DNA from: JBGVMW01 sp045125095
GTDB lineage: Bacteria; Bacillota; Clostridia; Lachnospirales; Lachnospiraceae
Assembly (NCBI GenBank): GCA_045125095.1
Contig: JBGVMW010000250.1
Span: 1 to 23,549, forward strand
Reading direction: 5' to 3'
Length of the DNA: 23,549 nt
Of this stretch, positions 6,825-14,804 are shown in pieces (the stretch's first letter is position 1; each line of letters starts with the position of its first letter). The notes under the pieces were generated by a model. It did not search any database, was not told the DNA's origin, and worked only from the letters and a program-made list of their open reading frames with translations. The position numbers and the translations under genes are program-made.

Positions 6825-6840
6825 GGCTCTTTTCCAATTT
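6801..6840. terminator. Bidirectional hairpin at the shared 3' ends of two hsdS cassettes
   Basis: 6801-6817 pairs with 6824-6840 (17 bp, one G-T type mismatch, 6-base loop). It contains the last codons of both the plus-strand cassette and the minus-strand fusion gene (KLEESL and KLEKSL). T-rich flanks on both sides make it a candidate terminator. Because it is a near-perfect inverted repeat, it also preserves sequence when the segment between the two cassettes inverts. Confidence 0.6.
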
Positions 6841-8622
6841 TGATATAAGTGAAAATGTATTATTTATTGATGTTGCAATTCTTAATTGCTCATCATATGG
6901 AGGAACTGGAACATACAATTCTTTCAAAGTGAGAGGTTTAAGCTCTTTTTGATTAGTGGATCCTTCACCTTTCTTTTCAAGTTCAGATTGATTTGCTTTC
7001 ATAAACGCATACAAGTAAAAGGCATGGAGTTCCTGATAGGAACGGATAACTGTAACATGTGAATCGGGAACAATAGGTATACTATTGCGATTATCAGTTG
7101 CACGATAAAATCCAACACGACCTAATGTACCTGTACCAGTGGAGTTTATAACTATATCTCCATCCTGCATATATTCATCCTCTGGATATTTATTCAAGGT
7201 GCTTTCGTCTAAATACAAGGCTAAACCAATATCAATACCATTATACTTCGTATTACACTTCTGTGCAAAAACAAGCGTCTCACTTTGTTCAATATACTTT
7301 GGTGATTTCCCACGACGAATTTCTTTACAACAACAATTTTCCAGGCGTAACCATTCCCAAGTATCAGGTATCTCAAAAGGTATTTCCTTGTCTATACAAC
7401 GCATTTCATCATCTATCTTCTCATAATAAGAGTTATCATCACCTCGGAAGATGATAGATTCCTTATTGTCTCGCTTAATTTTTCCCTGTTTGAGGAGTTC
7501 CTCTTTTTCTGCACGAATACGTTCTAAGAGCACAGAAGCAGGTTCATCATTCGGGTCTTGTGGTACAAGTTTTCCGCGGATGGCGAGGTCGAGAATTTTT
7601 GATTTGGTTAATTCAATTGTTTCTTGTAAAGTTATTTTTTCTTGTTGAATTATTTCAACAAAATGAAGGAGCTTGTTTATTCTTTCTACAGTTCGTGTCT
7701 GTTGTGCTTTAGGTGGAACTGGGAATAACAGGCTGTCAAACTTGCTTTTGTTCAGAATAGGAAGTGTCGTTGCTGATGAATTGGTCCAAATCTGTCGCTG
7801 TTCAAATTCTGAACACATACAAAAATAGGTATATTCGGGTAGGATAGATGCATTAGGTAAGATTGCATTTATTTGTTGATTGCAAATACCAGAATTTCTA
7901 ATGTAACCTGTTTTTCCGATAGTTGCACCAATGCACGTTACCAAAACTGAATACTCGGGAAGGATTCTACCACTTTTATATCCTTTTTCTGAAACAGTAT
8001 CTTCCGAAAAATGCACATCAAATCCAGCATCCAAATCGGTTGGTTTATAAAATGGATATTCATCGCCATATAGAGAAGGGTCTTTTGTAGATGGCGTACT
8101 TCCTGTTACTGTAGAAAACAAAGTACCTAGACGACACCATTCCCACCCTTTCGGCACCTCAAAAGGTATCTCATCCTCAATACATTTCACGGTCCCATCC
8201 TGAAACTTCTCATAATGAAAATTATACATATCTTCCCTTAAATAGAAACGATGTGTATCTGTCCGTAACTGATTACACGCAACTTCTATTTGTGTACAGC
8301 CGAAATCCTTTGCAATCTGACATGCATTGGCAAAGGCCTCCTTGCCAATGCCCTGATTCTGATAAGATGCATCTATTGAGAATTCCATAATTTCTGCAAT
8401 GCATTCTGCATGATGTAACTGTTCTTCTAACCGTAGATTCAAAACTCCAATCACCTGATGATCTACTTCACAAACAAGACAGTAATACTGTTTATTTTTT
8501 AACTGTTGCTGATATATTTTACTAAATATATCAAAAGGAAGCTGTTTACACTCCATTTCACAGACCAAACGGTAAACAGCTTCACGATCATTGATATTTC
8601 CTCTTCTATATACAGGCTTCAT
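6817..8622 (-). CDS. GNAT acetyltransferase fused to type I specificity subunit HsdS
   Basis: The 601-residue frame has two parts. Residues 1-138 are a GNAT N-acetyltransferase with the acetyl-CoA loop QNQGIGKEA (88-96) and the usual C-terminal block HRFYLREDMYNFHY. This part is the final gene of the phosphonate operon: its ATG lies 14 bases inside the preceding gene and has AGGAAGGG before it. By position it may act like PhnO, which acetylates aminoalkylphosphonates. Residues 139-601 are a full HsdS: recognition domain 1 (155-335), conserved helix (339-400), recognition domain 2 (405-585) ending LYVPVPPYDEQ. No stop, start or terminator separates the parts. Codon 133, where the fusion begins, is the edge of IR1. 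A misassembly is a possible alternative, but the identical reading frame in both repeat copies argues against a random error. Confidence 0.88.
   Translation of the reverse strand: MKPVYRRGNINDREAVYRLVCEMECKQLPFDIFSKIYQQQLKNKQYYCLVCEVDHQVIGVLNLRLEEQLHHAECIAEIMEFSIDASYQNQGIGKEAFANACQIAKDFGCTQIEVACNQLRTDTHRFYLREDMYNFHYEKFQDGTVKCIEDEIPFEVPKGWEWCRLGTLFSTVTGSTPSTKDPSLYGDEYPFYKPTDLDAGFDVHFSEDTVSEKGYKSGRILPEYSVLVTCIGATIGKTGYIRNSGICNQQINAILPNASILPEYTYFCMCSEFEQRQIWTNSSATTLPILNKSKFDSLLFPVPPKAQQTRTVERINKLLHFVEIIQQEKITLQETIELTKSKILDLAIRGKLVPQDPNDEPASVLLERIRAEKEELLKQGKIKRDNKESIIFRGDDNSYYEKIDDEMRCIDKEIPFEIPDTWEWLRLENCCCKEIRRGKSPKYIEQSETLVFAQKCNTKYNGIDIGLALYLDESTLNKYPEDEYMQDGDIVINSTGTGTLGRVGFYRATDNRNSIPIVPDSHVTVIRSYQELHAFYLYAFMKANQSELEKKGEGSTNQKELKPLTLKELYVPVPPYDEQLRIATSINNTFSLISKLEKSLK
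7423..7607 (-). repeat. Inner inverted repeat IR2, right copy (185 bp)
   Basis: This is the reverse complement of 4553-4737 with three mismatches. It encodes residues 339-400 of the fusion protein, the conserved central helix ending in DDNSYY. Crossover here would swap the second recognition domains and keep the frame. Confidence 0.95.
8143..8225 (-). repeat. Outer inverted repeat IR1, right copy (83 bp)
   Basis: This is a perfect reverse complement of 3935-4017. Its outer edge (8225) falls in codon 133 of the GNAT-HsdS fusion, so everything upstream is GNAT-specific and not part of the repeat. Confidence 0.95.
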
Positions 8623-9391
8623 TTAAGGCCCTTCCTTCCCATACGGCATCAGGTTCACATCCCAGCAAAGAAGCAACTGTCGGTGCAATATCCAGTAAAC
8701 TAATATCCTGAAGTTCTCTATCAGCCTCCCACAAAGAACCATAAAACATAATTGGAATTGTCATATCTTCTGCCATTGTGGTTCCATGTATTCTCTCGTG
8801 TCCGCCATGATCTGCCGTAATAATCAATGTATAATTTTCCGGAAGCACTTCTACGATTTTTTCAATATTCTCCGATGCAAAATCTACCGCCTCTAAATAT
8901 TCCTGACTCATCCAGCCATGGTCATGCCCTACTTCATCCGGATGTCCCAAATAAAAAAACATAAAATCCGGCTGTTTTTTTTTCAATGCTTCTATGGTAC
9001 GCTGACACATACGGATATCCGCTTCTTTTCCATATCTGGCATGACTGCAAAATTCCTGACAGGACAAGCTTCCAGGTCTTCCAATATCCCTTAATTCTTC
9101 CCATGTGTAAAAGAAAAAAGATTCTTTTTTATAGCTGGCAAGCACCTCAAAAAGCCCATTTATAGGGTGAGCAGGACGAACATATATATTATCCATTACT
9201 CCATGTCTATCTGGAGCCACACTGTGAAATATTGACATATGACAAGGCAGAGTCACAGAAGGATACACACTTGATCCTTTTTTGGTATATGTGCATTTAT
9301 GTATAAAATTTTTAAAAAAAGGATGTGTACTTCGTTCCAATGCATCCGGACGTAATCCGTCTACCAGAACGAGCAATACTTTATTCTCCAT
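8606..9391 (-). CDS. Alkaline-phosphatase-superfamily (nucleotide pyrophosphatase-type) hydrolase
   Basis: The 261-residue protein has the metal-site residues of the NPP/phosphonoacetate-hydrolase group: D11 (VDGLRPD), nucleophile T47 (PSVTLPCH), D152 and H156 (HPDEVGHDHGW), D194-H195 (TADHGGHERIHG) and H202. No signal peptide is seen, so it acts in the cytoplasm. The family uses a threonine to attack phosphate or phosphonate esters, or a C-P bond in phosphonoacetate hydrolase. Inside a C-P lyase operon it may process a ribosyl phosphate, a nucleotide side product or a specific phosphonate; the sequence does not decide. It starts 12 bases after the PHP gene ends and overlaps the GNAT start by 17 bases, so the genes are translationally coupled. 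Confidence 0.82.
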   Translation of the reverse strand: MENKVLLVLVDGLRPDALERSTHPFFKNFIHKCTYTKKGSSVYPSVTLPCHMSIFHSVAPDRHGVMDNIYVRPAHPINGLFEVLASYKKESFFFYTWEELRDIGRPGSLSCQEFCSHARYGKEADIRMCQRTIEALKKKQPDFMFFYLGHPDEVGHDHGWMSQEYLEAVDFASENIEKIVEVLPENYTLIITADHGGHERIHGTTMAEDMTIPIMFYGSLWEADRELQDISLLDIAPTVASLLGCEPDAVWEGRALNEACI

Positions 9392-9403
9392 GTAATTTTC
9401 TCC

Positions 9404-10216
9404 CTACATGCAATCTCCAAATACCGCTTCCGCACCACTCTGCTCAGCAAGATAATCTCCCACTTCCGGAGAGCCTGCTTCGTATCTGCCATGGCAGTCA
9501 CTGCCACCGGTTAAGAACAAATTGTACTTGTCCGCATATTCTCTTATGATGACTTTATCTTTGTCAGAATTTGCATGATGGTTCAACTCCAGTCCATCCA
9601 GACCGGCTTCTACTAATCCCGGTATCAGTTCAAAATTCTGCTGTTGACCACTATGGGCGAGAACCGCATAACCACCGGCATCTTTTACTGCTCTGACTGC
9701 TGCCAGAGGACTGATATATTCGATATCAAAATGACAAATTCCATTGTTTTTAAAGGTGGAATAATAGAATTCTCCAAACAACTCTTCTACTTTTCCATGG
9801 TGCAACAACCAGTCCATAATGTGTTGTTTGTAAATGTATTTGCCATCTGCCTTTGCCATTTGTTCGATATCAATATCGTATCCATGTTGTCTTAAAATCT
9901 CGATTTGACGCAGAGAATTATTATGACGAGCCTCCAATGTAGGTCCTACAGCTCTTTCTAAAATTTCCGGATTTTTGATTCCAAATCCAAGGATGTGCAC
10001 TCTGAAATTTTTATTGTAATCAAAGGCTGAGACTTCTACACCTGCCTGTACTTTTACTTTATCACTCTTCGGAAGTTTTGCCGCATGGGAAAATGTATCA
10101 TGATCTGTAATTGCAATGGCATGAAGCCCTTTTGCTTCAGCCATTGCTACGATTTCTTCCATAGTATAACTTCCGTCTGAAATTGTTGAATGAATATGCA
10201 TATCTGCCTTTATCAT
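9404..10216 (-). CDS. PHP-domain phosphoesterase, probable cyclic ribose-phosphate hydrolase (PhnPP-like)
   Basis: The 270-residue protein shows all PHP metal motifs: H7-I-H9 with D14, D38-H39-D40 (ITDHD), E61 (GVEVSAF), LAHSGQ, and the final GSDCHG. In Eggerthella lenta a PHP protein encoded with C-P lyase genes (PhnPP) hydrolyses 5-phosphoribosyl 1,2-cyclic phosphate stepwise to ribose 5-phosphate. The same operon position here, together with the absence of phnP and phnN from the window, supports that role. It overlaps the phnL stop by 4 bases (ATGA) and has GGAGGG upstream. A general PHP phosphatase (5'-nucleoside bisphosphate or RNase AM type) is the main alternative. Confidence 0.82.
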   Translation of the reverse strand: MIKADMHIHSTISDGSYTMEEIVAMAEAKGLHAIAITDHDTFSHAAKLPKSDKVKVQAGVEVSAFDYNKNFRVHILGFGIKNPEILERAVGPTLEARHNNSLRQIEILRQHGYDIDIEQMAKADGKYIYKQHIMDWLLHHGKVEELFGEFYYSTFKNNGICHFDIEYISPLAAVRAVKDAGGYAVLAHSGQQQNFELIPGLVEAGLDGLELNHHANSDKDKVIIREYADKYNLFLTGGSDCHGRYEAGSPEVGDYLAEQSGAEAVFGDCM

Positions 10217-10905
10217 ACAATCTTTCCCTCCGAAATATTAAACACCTTGTCACATACACCATCCATGAACTCTAAATCATGGAAAATACCAATCATACTG
10301 GTTTTCTGGTCTTTTAATCGAATTAACATATCTTTTACCAGCACTTTTGTCTTATTATCCAAAGACGCTGTCGGCTCGTCTAACAGCATGAATCTTGGTC
10401 TCTTCACCATGGTGTGAGCCAGGTTCAGACGAAGACGTTCTCCACCGGAAAAGGTGTTTGGATAGATGTCCCACAAATCTTCGGATAATTTAAAGTAGGA
10501 TAACATCTCCTCTGCCTTAGCCTTTGCCGCAACTTCCCCTTCACCGGATTCCAACAATGCATTCATAACATGCTCTTTTGCGGTCGTTCTTGGCATAACA
10601 TTTAAGAACTGTGAAACATAACCGATTTCATGTTTTCTAAGGTAAAGAATTTCTCTTTCAGAAGCTTTGGCTAAATCAATTTCTCCAAAGGCTTCGCTGT
10701 TATATAAAATCTCCCCCTGGGTGGTAAGATAGGAACGGTTAATACACTTTAAAATGGTTGATTTTCCTGCTCCAGACAAGCCTACAATTCCAATAAACTG
10801 TCCCTCATCTAAGGAAAAGTTTACATTCTTACAAGACTTAATCTCTTTGCCTGCACCATGCAGATAAAAATTCTTTGTAAGGTCTTTTATCTCTAAAATT
10901 TTCAT
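10213..10905 (-). CDS. phnL: C-P lyase subunit PhnL (ABC-type ATPase)
   Basis: PhnL is a transporter-like ATPase that is not part of the importer. With PhnG, PhnH and PhnI it is needed to couple phosphonate to the ribose of ATP. Visible motifs are Walker A GLSGAGKST, Q-loop YVSQFL, signature FSGGERLRLNLA and Walker B FMLLDEPTASLD. About 230 residues is the family length. Two ATGs compete. The one at 10911 overlaps the phnM stop by one base but has its ribosome site too close, while the one at 10905 has AGGAGA at proper spacing and is preferred. It runs into the PHP gene with a 4-base overlap. Confidence 0.93.
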   Translation of the reverse strand: MKILEIKDLTKNFYLHGAGKEIKSCKNVNFSLDEGQFIGIVGLSGAGKSTILKCINRSYLTTQGEILYNSEAFGEIDLAKASEREILYLRKHEIGYVSQFLNVMPRTTAKEHVMNALLESGEGEVAAKAKAEEMLSYFKLSEDLWDIYPNTFSGGERLRLNLAHTMVKRPRFMLLDEPTASLDNKTKVLVKDMLIRLKDQKTSMIGIFHDLEFMDGVCDKVFNISEGKIV

Positions 10906-10910
10906 TTTCA

Positions 10911-12065
10911 TTATCTCCTATACTCAACTCTGGAAGTGGTTCTTCCGTCTACCAGTACATGGGTTATCACCGGATAGCCATCAATTTCATCTACAATGAG
11001 CACATCCGCTCTCTTTCCCTTTTCCAAAGAGCCATATTCCTGATCAATTCTGGTGGCTTTTGCCGGATTTAAGGAAACTCTCTTTACCATGTCCGGAATG
11101 GATACCCCGTGTTTATGGTGCATGATAAAAATACTGTGCAACATCGCCTGCGGATAATAATCCGAGCAAAGAATATCTCCACAGTCATTTAAGATTGCAT
11201 CTGCTGCTGACATATTTCCGGAATGAGAACCGCCCAAGAGAATATTCGGTGCACCCACTACGGTATAGAAGCCTTTTTTCTTCGCTTCTTTGGCCACTTC
11301 CATTGTAATGGGGAACTCGCTGATATCCACGCCTATCTCCTGATTCATTTCCAATTTCTCTGTGGTATCATCATCATGAGAGGCAACAGTAATATTTTTT
11401 GCATGTGCAATTTCTGTTAATTCCGTCATCTGCCCAAAAGTCAATTTCGGCTTTCCCTCGTGCAGATTCATAATCTCTTCATTAGTCATGTTTTCACAAT
11501 GATATCCGGATCTTTTGTATATTTCCAGATCCTTATACTGTCCCTGTCCCGGTGTATGATCCATAAAAGAAATCTCGTTTACCAGATTTCGTTCCATCAT
11601 ATCTTTAGCGATATCATATGCCTCAAGATAATCCATTTCTAATCTCAGATGACAACGATGATGAACCAAATGCTGTCTGTTATGTAAATCTGCAATTAAC
11701 TCTGCTAATTTCTCTACATTTTCTTTTTTTCTTAAAGGATTTGTGTCCAAAAGCTTTATCTGATGAAGGGAAAAGGAATGATAGATGGTTGTGATTCCCT
11801 GCTGCAGCAGTTCTTTTTCTGCTTCCTTTAATCCAAGCTCAAAATCAAAGAGTGCGGTTGGACGTGGATTTACCACTTTTTCTACCTGATCATTATGCAC
11901 ATCGACAAATCCCGGCATCACATATCTACCGTGTGCATCAATGACCTTATCTGCCTGTCCCTCAAATTCACAGATATCATATATTCGCCCATCTTCGATT
12001 AAAAGTGACTTGCCTTCGATCACTTCTTCCGGCGTAACAATTCTTCCATTTTTTATTTCAATCAT
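10911..12065 (-). CDS. phnM: PhnM, triphosphoribosyl-phosphonate diphosphohydrolase
   Basis: This 384-residue amidohydrolase removes pyrophosphate from 5-triphosphoribosyl 1-phosphonate. Family marks are DVHNDQVEKVVNPRP (55-69, metal ligands H57 and D59), DHTPGQGQY (169-177), SHDDDT (229-234) and a C-terminal GKRADVLIVD typical of amidohydrolases. AAGGAGA precedes the start. The gene follows phnK after 12 bases and shares one base with the first possible phnL start. Nothing is truncated. Confidence 0.95.
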   Translation of the reverse strand: MIEIKNGRIVTPEEVIEGKSLLIEDGRIYDICEFEGQADKVIDAHGRYVMPGFVDVHNDQVEKVVNPRPTALFDFELGLKEAEKELLQQGITTIYHSFSLHQIKLLDTNPLRKKENVEKLAELIADLHNRQHLVHHRCHLRLEMDYLEAYDIAKDMMERNLVNEISFMDHTPGQGQYKDLEIYKRSGYHCENMTNEEIMNLHEGKPKLTFGQMTELTEIAHAKNITVASHDDDTTEKLEMNQEIGVDISEFPITMEVAKEAKKKGFYTVVGAPNILLGGSHSGNMSAADAILNDCGDILCSDYYPQAMLHSIFIMHHKHGVSIPDMVKRVSLNPAKATRIDQEYGSLEKGKRADVLIVDEIDGYPVITHVLVDGRTTSRVEYRR

Positions 12066-12077
12066 GAAATTTTCTCC

Positions 12078-12911
12078 TTATAATAATGAGTGCACCAACT
12101 GCTGGGTATACGCATGCTGCGGATCTTCCAAAATCTGATCGGTAAGTCCACTTTCGATAATCTGTCCATCCAGCATTACTACAGTTCTGTCTGCCAGCAT
12201 TCGAATAACTGCAAGATCATGGGATACTAATAAAATAGAAATTCCATATTTATTTTTAATTTTTCGAATTAAATCTAAAACTTTTGCCTGTACAGATAAA
12301 TCCAGACCTGTAGTGACCTCATCCAATAATAAAATGGAAGGATTGTTTGCCAATGCCTTGGAAATCTGTACTCTCTGCTGCATACCACCTGAGAAATTCT
12401 TCGGTGCTTCTCCCATTCTGGAAGTCAGAATCTCTACTGCCTCTAATAACTCTTTGGCACGTTCTGTCATCTGACCTGCATTCCTGCTTCCTGCTGCAAT
12501 GATTTTTTCTGCAATATTTGAAGCAGAAGAATAATCCATACGCAAGCCACGGATTGGGTTCTGGTATACCATACCCATAACATTGTTCTTGATTTTTCTC
12601 TTTTCTGCAGCACTTGCCTGCCAGATATCTTTTTCGCCCTCTTCATAGCCACTTAAATAGGCGTTTCCTGAGGTTGGTTCTACGTCAAAATACAAACTCT
12701 GCATCAATGTGGATTTACCGGAACCACTTTCTCCTACGATTCCAAGCACTTCCCCAGGGAATACTTCTAAAGAGATATCATTTGCAGCCCATACAGTTCC
12801 GCAAACGGTACATCTGTTTTTCTCTAAATGGCTCTTGCACTCAGGGCAGCCATCTCCATAACGAACGGTAAGGTTTTTCACCTGCAATACAGGCTTTTCA
12901 TTTATATTCAT
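12078..12911 (-). CDS. phnK: C-P lyase subunit PhnK (ABC-type ATPase) with Cys4 insertion
   Basis: PhnK is the ATPase that binds the PhnJ-containing core complex. Motifs are Walker A GESGSGKST, signature FSGGMQQRVQISKA and Walker B ILLLDEVTTGLD; the 277-residue length is slightly above the E. coli form. The extra length comes from an N-terminal insertion at about residues 20-42 holding CPEC and CTVCG, a pattern that could bind zinc. From memory, several Gram-positive PhnK proteins have a similar C-x2-C pair, so it is probably a subfamily trait. The start overlaps the phnJ stop by 4 bases, fitting tight coupling of the two interacting subunits. Confidence 0.94.
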   Translation of the reverse strand: MNINEKPVLQVKNLTVRYGDGCPECKSHLEKNRCTVCGTVWAANDISLEVFPGEVLGIVGESGSGKSTLMQSLYFDVEPTSGNAYLSGYEEGEKDIWQASAAEKRKIKNNVMGMVYQNPIRGLRMDYSSASNIAEKIIAAGSRNAGQMTERAKELLEAVEILTSRMGEAPKNFSGGMQQRVQISKALANNPSILLLDEVTTGLDLSVQAKVLDLIRKIKNKYGISILLVSHDLAVIRMLADRTVVMLDGQIIESGLTDQILEDPQHAYTQQLVHSLL

Positions 12912-13747
12912 TTGCTACGTACCTCCTTGCAGTAGGATGTGTCTGAACACTGATAAAATTTTTCGCCGGTTACGGAATCAAACATTTCATCCAAATAGGT
13001 ATTGGTACTTCCGCAAAGACGGCATTTCTTTCCTGCAAAATTCTCTTTCTCAAAAGGAACATCATCAAATGCAAGGGAAACCACCTTGGTGTGTGGTGGA
13101 ATTGCATAAATCTTCTTCTCTCTGCCTGCTCCAAACAAGTACAGACAATCCGAATCATGTAACTTTGGATTATCAAACTTTGGAATCGGACTTGGACACA
13201 TCACATATCTGTCCTCTACCATACATGGATATTCCGTTGGAATAGTTACTTTTCCGTACTTGATAATACTTTCATATAACTGTAACCAGATTGGTGCATA
13301 GTCCTTTTCTGCATGCATTTTCTTAGTTACTTCTTCCTTTGGCTCCACAATACGAAGAGGCTCCGGAATCGGTACCTGGAATACAAGAATCTGGTCATTT
13401 CTTAATTTTATTTCCGGGATTCTGTGACGGGACTGGATAATCGTCGCTTTGTGAGTATCTGTTGTGGTTTCCACATCTGTACAAAGTCCTACAAATTTCT
13501 TGATGTTTACTGCATTTACACTTTCATCACTACCCTGATCGATAACCTTAAGGGTATCTTCCGGTCCAATTAAAGATAAGGTAAGCTGTATTCCCCCGGT
13601 TCCCCAACCTCTTCCGATTGGAAGCTCTCTGGAGCCAAATGGTACTTGATAGCCCGGAATCGCAACTGCTTTTAAAATGCTGCGTCTAATTTCTCTTTTG
13701 GAACCTTCGTCCAGAAATGCATAATTATATTCCATACTTCTACTCAT
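12908..13747 (-). CDS. phnJ: PhnJ, radical SAM carbon-phosphorus lyase
   Basis: PhnJ breaks the C-P bond of 5-phosphoribosyl 1-phosphonate by radical SAM chemistry, giving an alkane and a cyclic ribose phosphate. The 279-residue protein carries the family stretch LPIGRGWGTGGIQ and the four C-terminal cysteines C242, C245 (KCRLCGS), C267 and C273 (QCSDTSYC) that hold the iron-sulfur cluster and supply the catalytic thiyl. All are present, so the enzyme should be active. It overlaps phnI by 8 bases and phnK by 4. Confidence 0.97.
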   Translation of the reverse strand: MSRSMEYNYAFLDEGSKREIRRSILKAVAIPGYQVPFGSRELPIGRGWGTGGIQLTLSLIGPEDTLKVIDQGSDESVNAVNIKKFVGLCTDVETTTDTHKATIIQSRHRIPEIKLRNDQILVFQVPIPEPLRIVEPKEEVTKKMHAEKDYAPIWLQLYESIIKYGKVTIPTEYPCMVEDRYVMCPSPIPKFDNPKLHDSDCLYLFGAGREKKIYAIPPHTKVVSLAFDDVPFEKENFAGKKCRLCGSTNTYLDEMFDSVTGEKFYQCSDTSYCKEVRSK

Positions 13748-14804
13748 TTTTTTGCCCTCTTGTCTTTCTTACTGCATCTAACTTCGACTGGAATGTTACA
13801 TAATGCGGCAACTTCAAATGGGAAATAAATCCATTCATCTCAATACAGTCACCATGCATCAGTACAAATTCCTCATCCTGTGGTGGATAATCTCCCCCTG
13901 TTTCCAATTCTCTGTCGATAACAGACATGGCGATGGCTTTATTCTCATTTCTTCCGAAAACTGCACCATAACCACAGGCTAACTTTAACTGATCCTTATC
14001 GTCTGCTGAGTTAAATGCTTCTACTTCCGTCATAAGGATTTCTCCAATATAGATACTTTCCTCATCTGAATTCATATAAGGCACTTCTAATTCCACATAA
14101 CCGCTTCTAAGCTCACCTACCGTAGGATGTACCTGTCCAAATCCTCGAAGTACAGAATAGGCCAGTCCGGAGATAAAGCCTGTGTCTGCTCTTGATAAGG
14201 TCTGGAGTCTTGCACTTCTTGGTGTTGGGAACTCTAACAGATTCTCGGTAACATCAAATGGCTGTTCATTATTTTCTTCAAATGTTTCAATCAGACCTTC
14301 TGTTTTTAATTCGTCTGATACACGGCCACACGGTGTGATTTCTTCTCTTTCCTGTCCATCTATCTTATCCTGCATATTCTGATGCAAAGTTTTTGCATCT
14401 TCATTTTTTAAATTAAAATTTAACAGACGATGGGTATAATCATAGGTTGCGCCAAGTATCTGTCCGCCCGGAATATCCTTAAAAGCCGCAGAAATACGTC
14501 TGATTAACCGCATATTTCTCGTGTCTGTTACATTGGTATAAAAGGTTCTTTTTAATGTGGAACGGTATGCTCTAAGCAAAAATACGGCTTCCTCGGTAGA
14601 ACCTTCGCACTGTTTTAACGCAAGTGCTGCATATTTAGGTGCATATAATCCCGCCTCACTCATAATTTTATCAATAAGAAGAGACATCTTCTTCTCAATC
14701 ACTTCTAAGTCAAGATCTTTTTCAGTTCCACTTCTATAATAATCTAATAGCTTAATACTTTCTTCGATGGCCTCTTCTCCACCGGATACTGCTACATATG
14801 CCAT
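13740..14804 (-). CDS. phnI: C-P lyase subunit PhnI
   Basis: PhnI is the core subunit that displaces the adenine of ATP (or GTP) with phosphonate, with help from PhnG, PhnH and PhnL. On its own it is a nucleosidase. The 354-residue length and the start MAYVAVSGGEEAIEES fit the family, as do the segment EEAVFLLRAYRSTLKRTFY (about 70-90) and the central GFISGLAYSVLRGFGQVHPTVGE region, quoted here only in part by position (about 205-235). AAGGAGG lies before the ATG. The start shares one base with the phnH stop (TAATG). Confidence 0.95.
   Translation of the reverse strand: MAYVAVSGGEEAIEESIKLLDYYRSGTEKDLDLEVIEKKMSLLIDKIMSEAGLYAPKYAALALKQCEGSTEEAVFLLRAYRSTLKRTFYTNVTDTRNMRLIRRISAAFKDIPGGQILGATYDYTHRLLNFNLKNEDAKTLHQNMQDKIDGQEREEITPCGRVSDELKTEGLIETFEENNEQPFDVTENLLEFPTPRSARLQTLSRADTGFISGLAYSVLRGFGQVHPTVGELRSGYVELEVPYMNSDEESIYIGEILMTEVEAFNSADDKDQLKLACGYGAVFGRNENKAIAMSVIDRELETGGDYPPQDEEFVLMHGDCIEMNGFISHLKLPHYVTFQSKLDAVRKTRGQKNE

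Larger units (their letters stand above)
3935..8225. mobile_element. Invertible type I restriction specificity locus (hsdS shuffling system)
   Basis: Two hsdS genes in opposite orientation share two inverted-repeat pairs (IR1 and IR2) that border the first and second target-recognition domains. A tyrosine recombinase gene lies between them, along with a third, broken second-half cassette. This is the known design of phase-variable type I systems in Firmicutes and Bacteroidetes, where inversion swaps recognition domains and changes the methylated sequence. Inversion at IR2 would exchange the second domains, and inversion at IR1 would exchange both. No hsdM or hsdR is in the window, so the partner subunits must be encoded elsewhere or be missing. 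Confidence 0.88.

Noticed and set aside
8226..8622. GNAT as a separate gene ending before hsdS
   Set aside because: No stop codon, start codon with ribosome site, or terminator is present between the parts, so the sequence as given encodes one fused frame.
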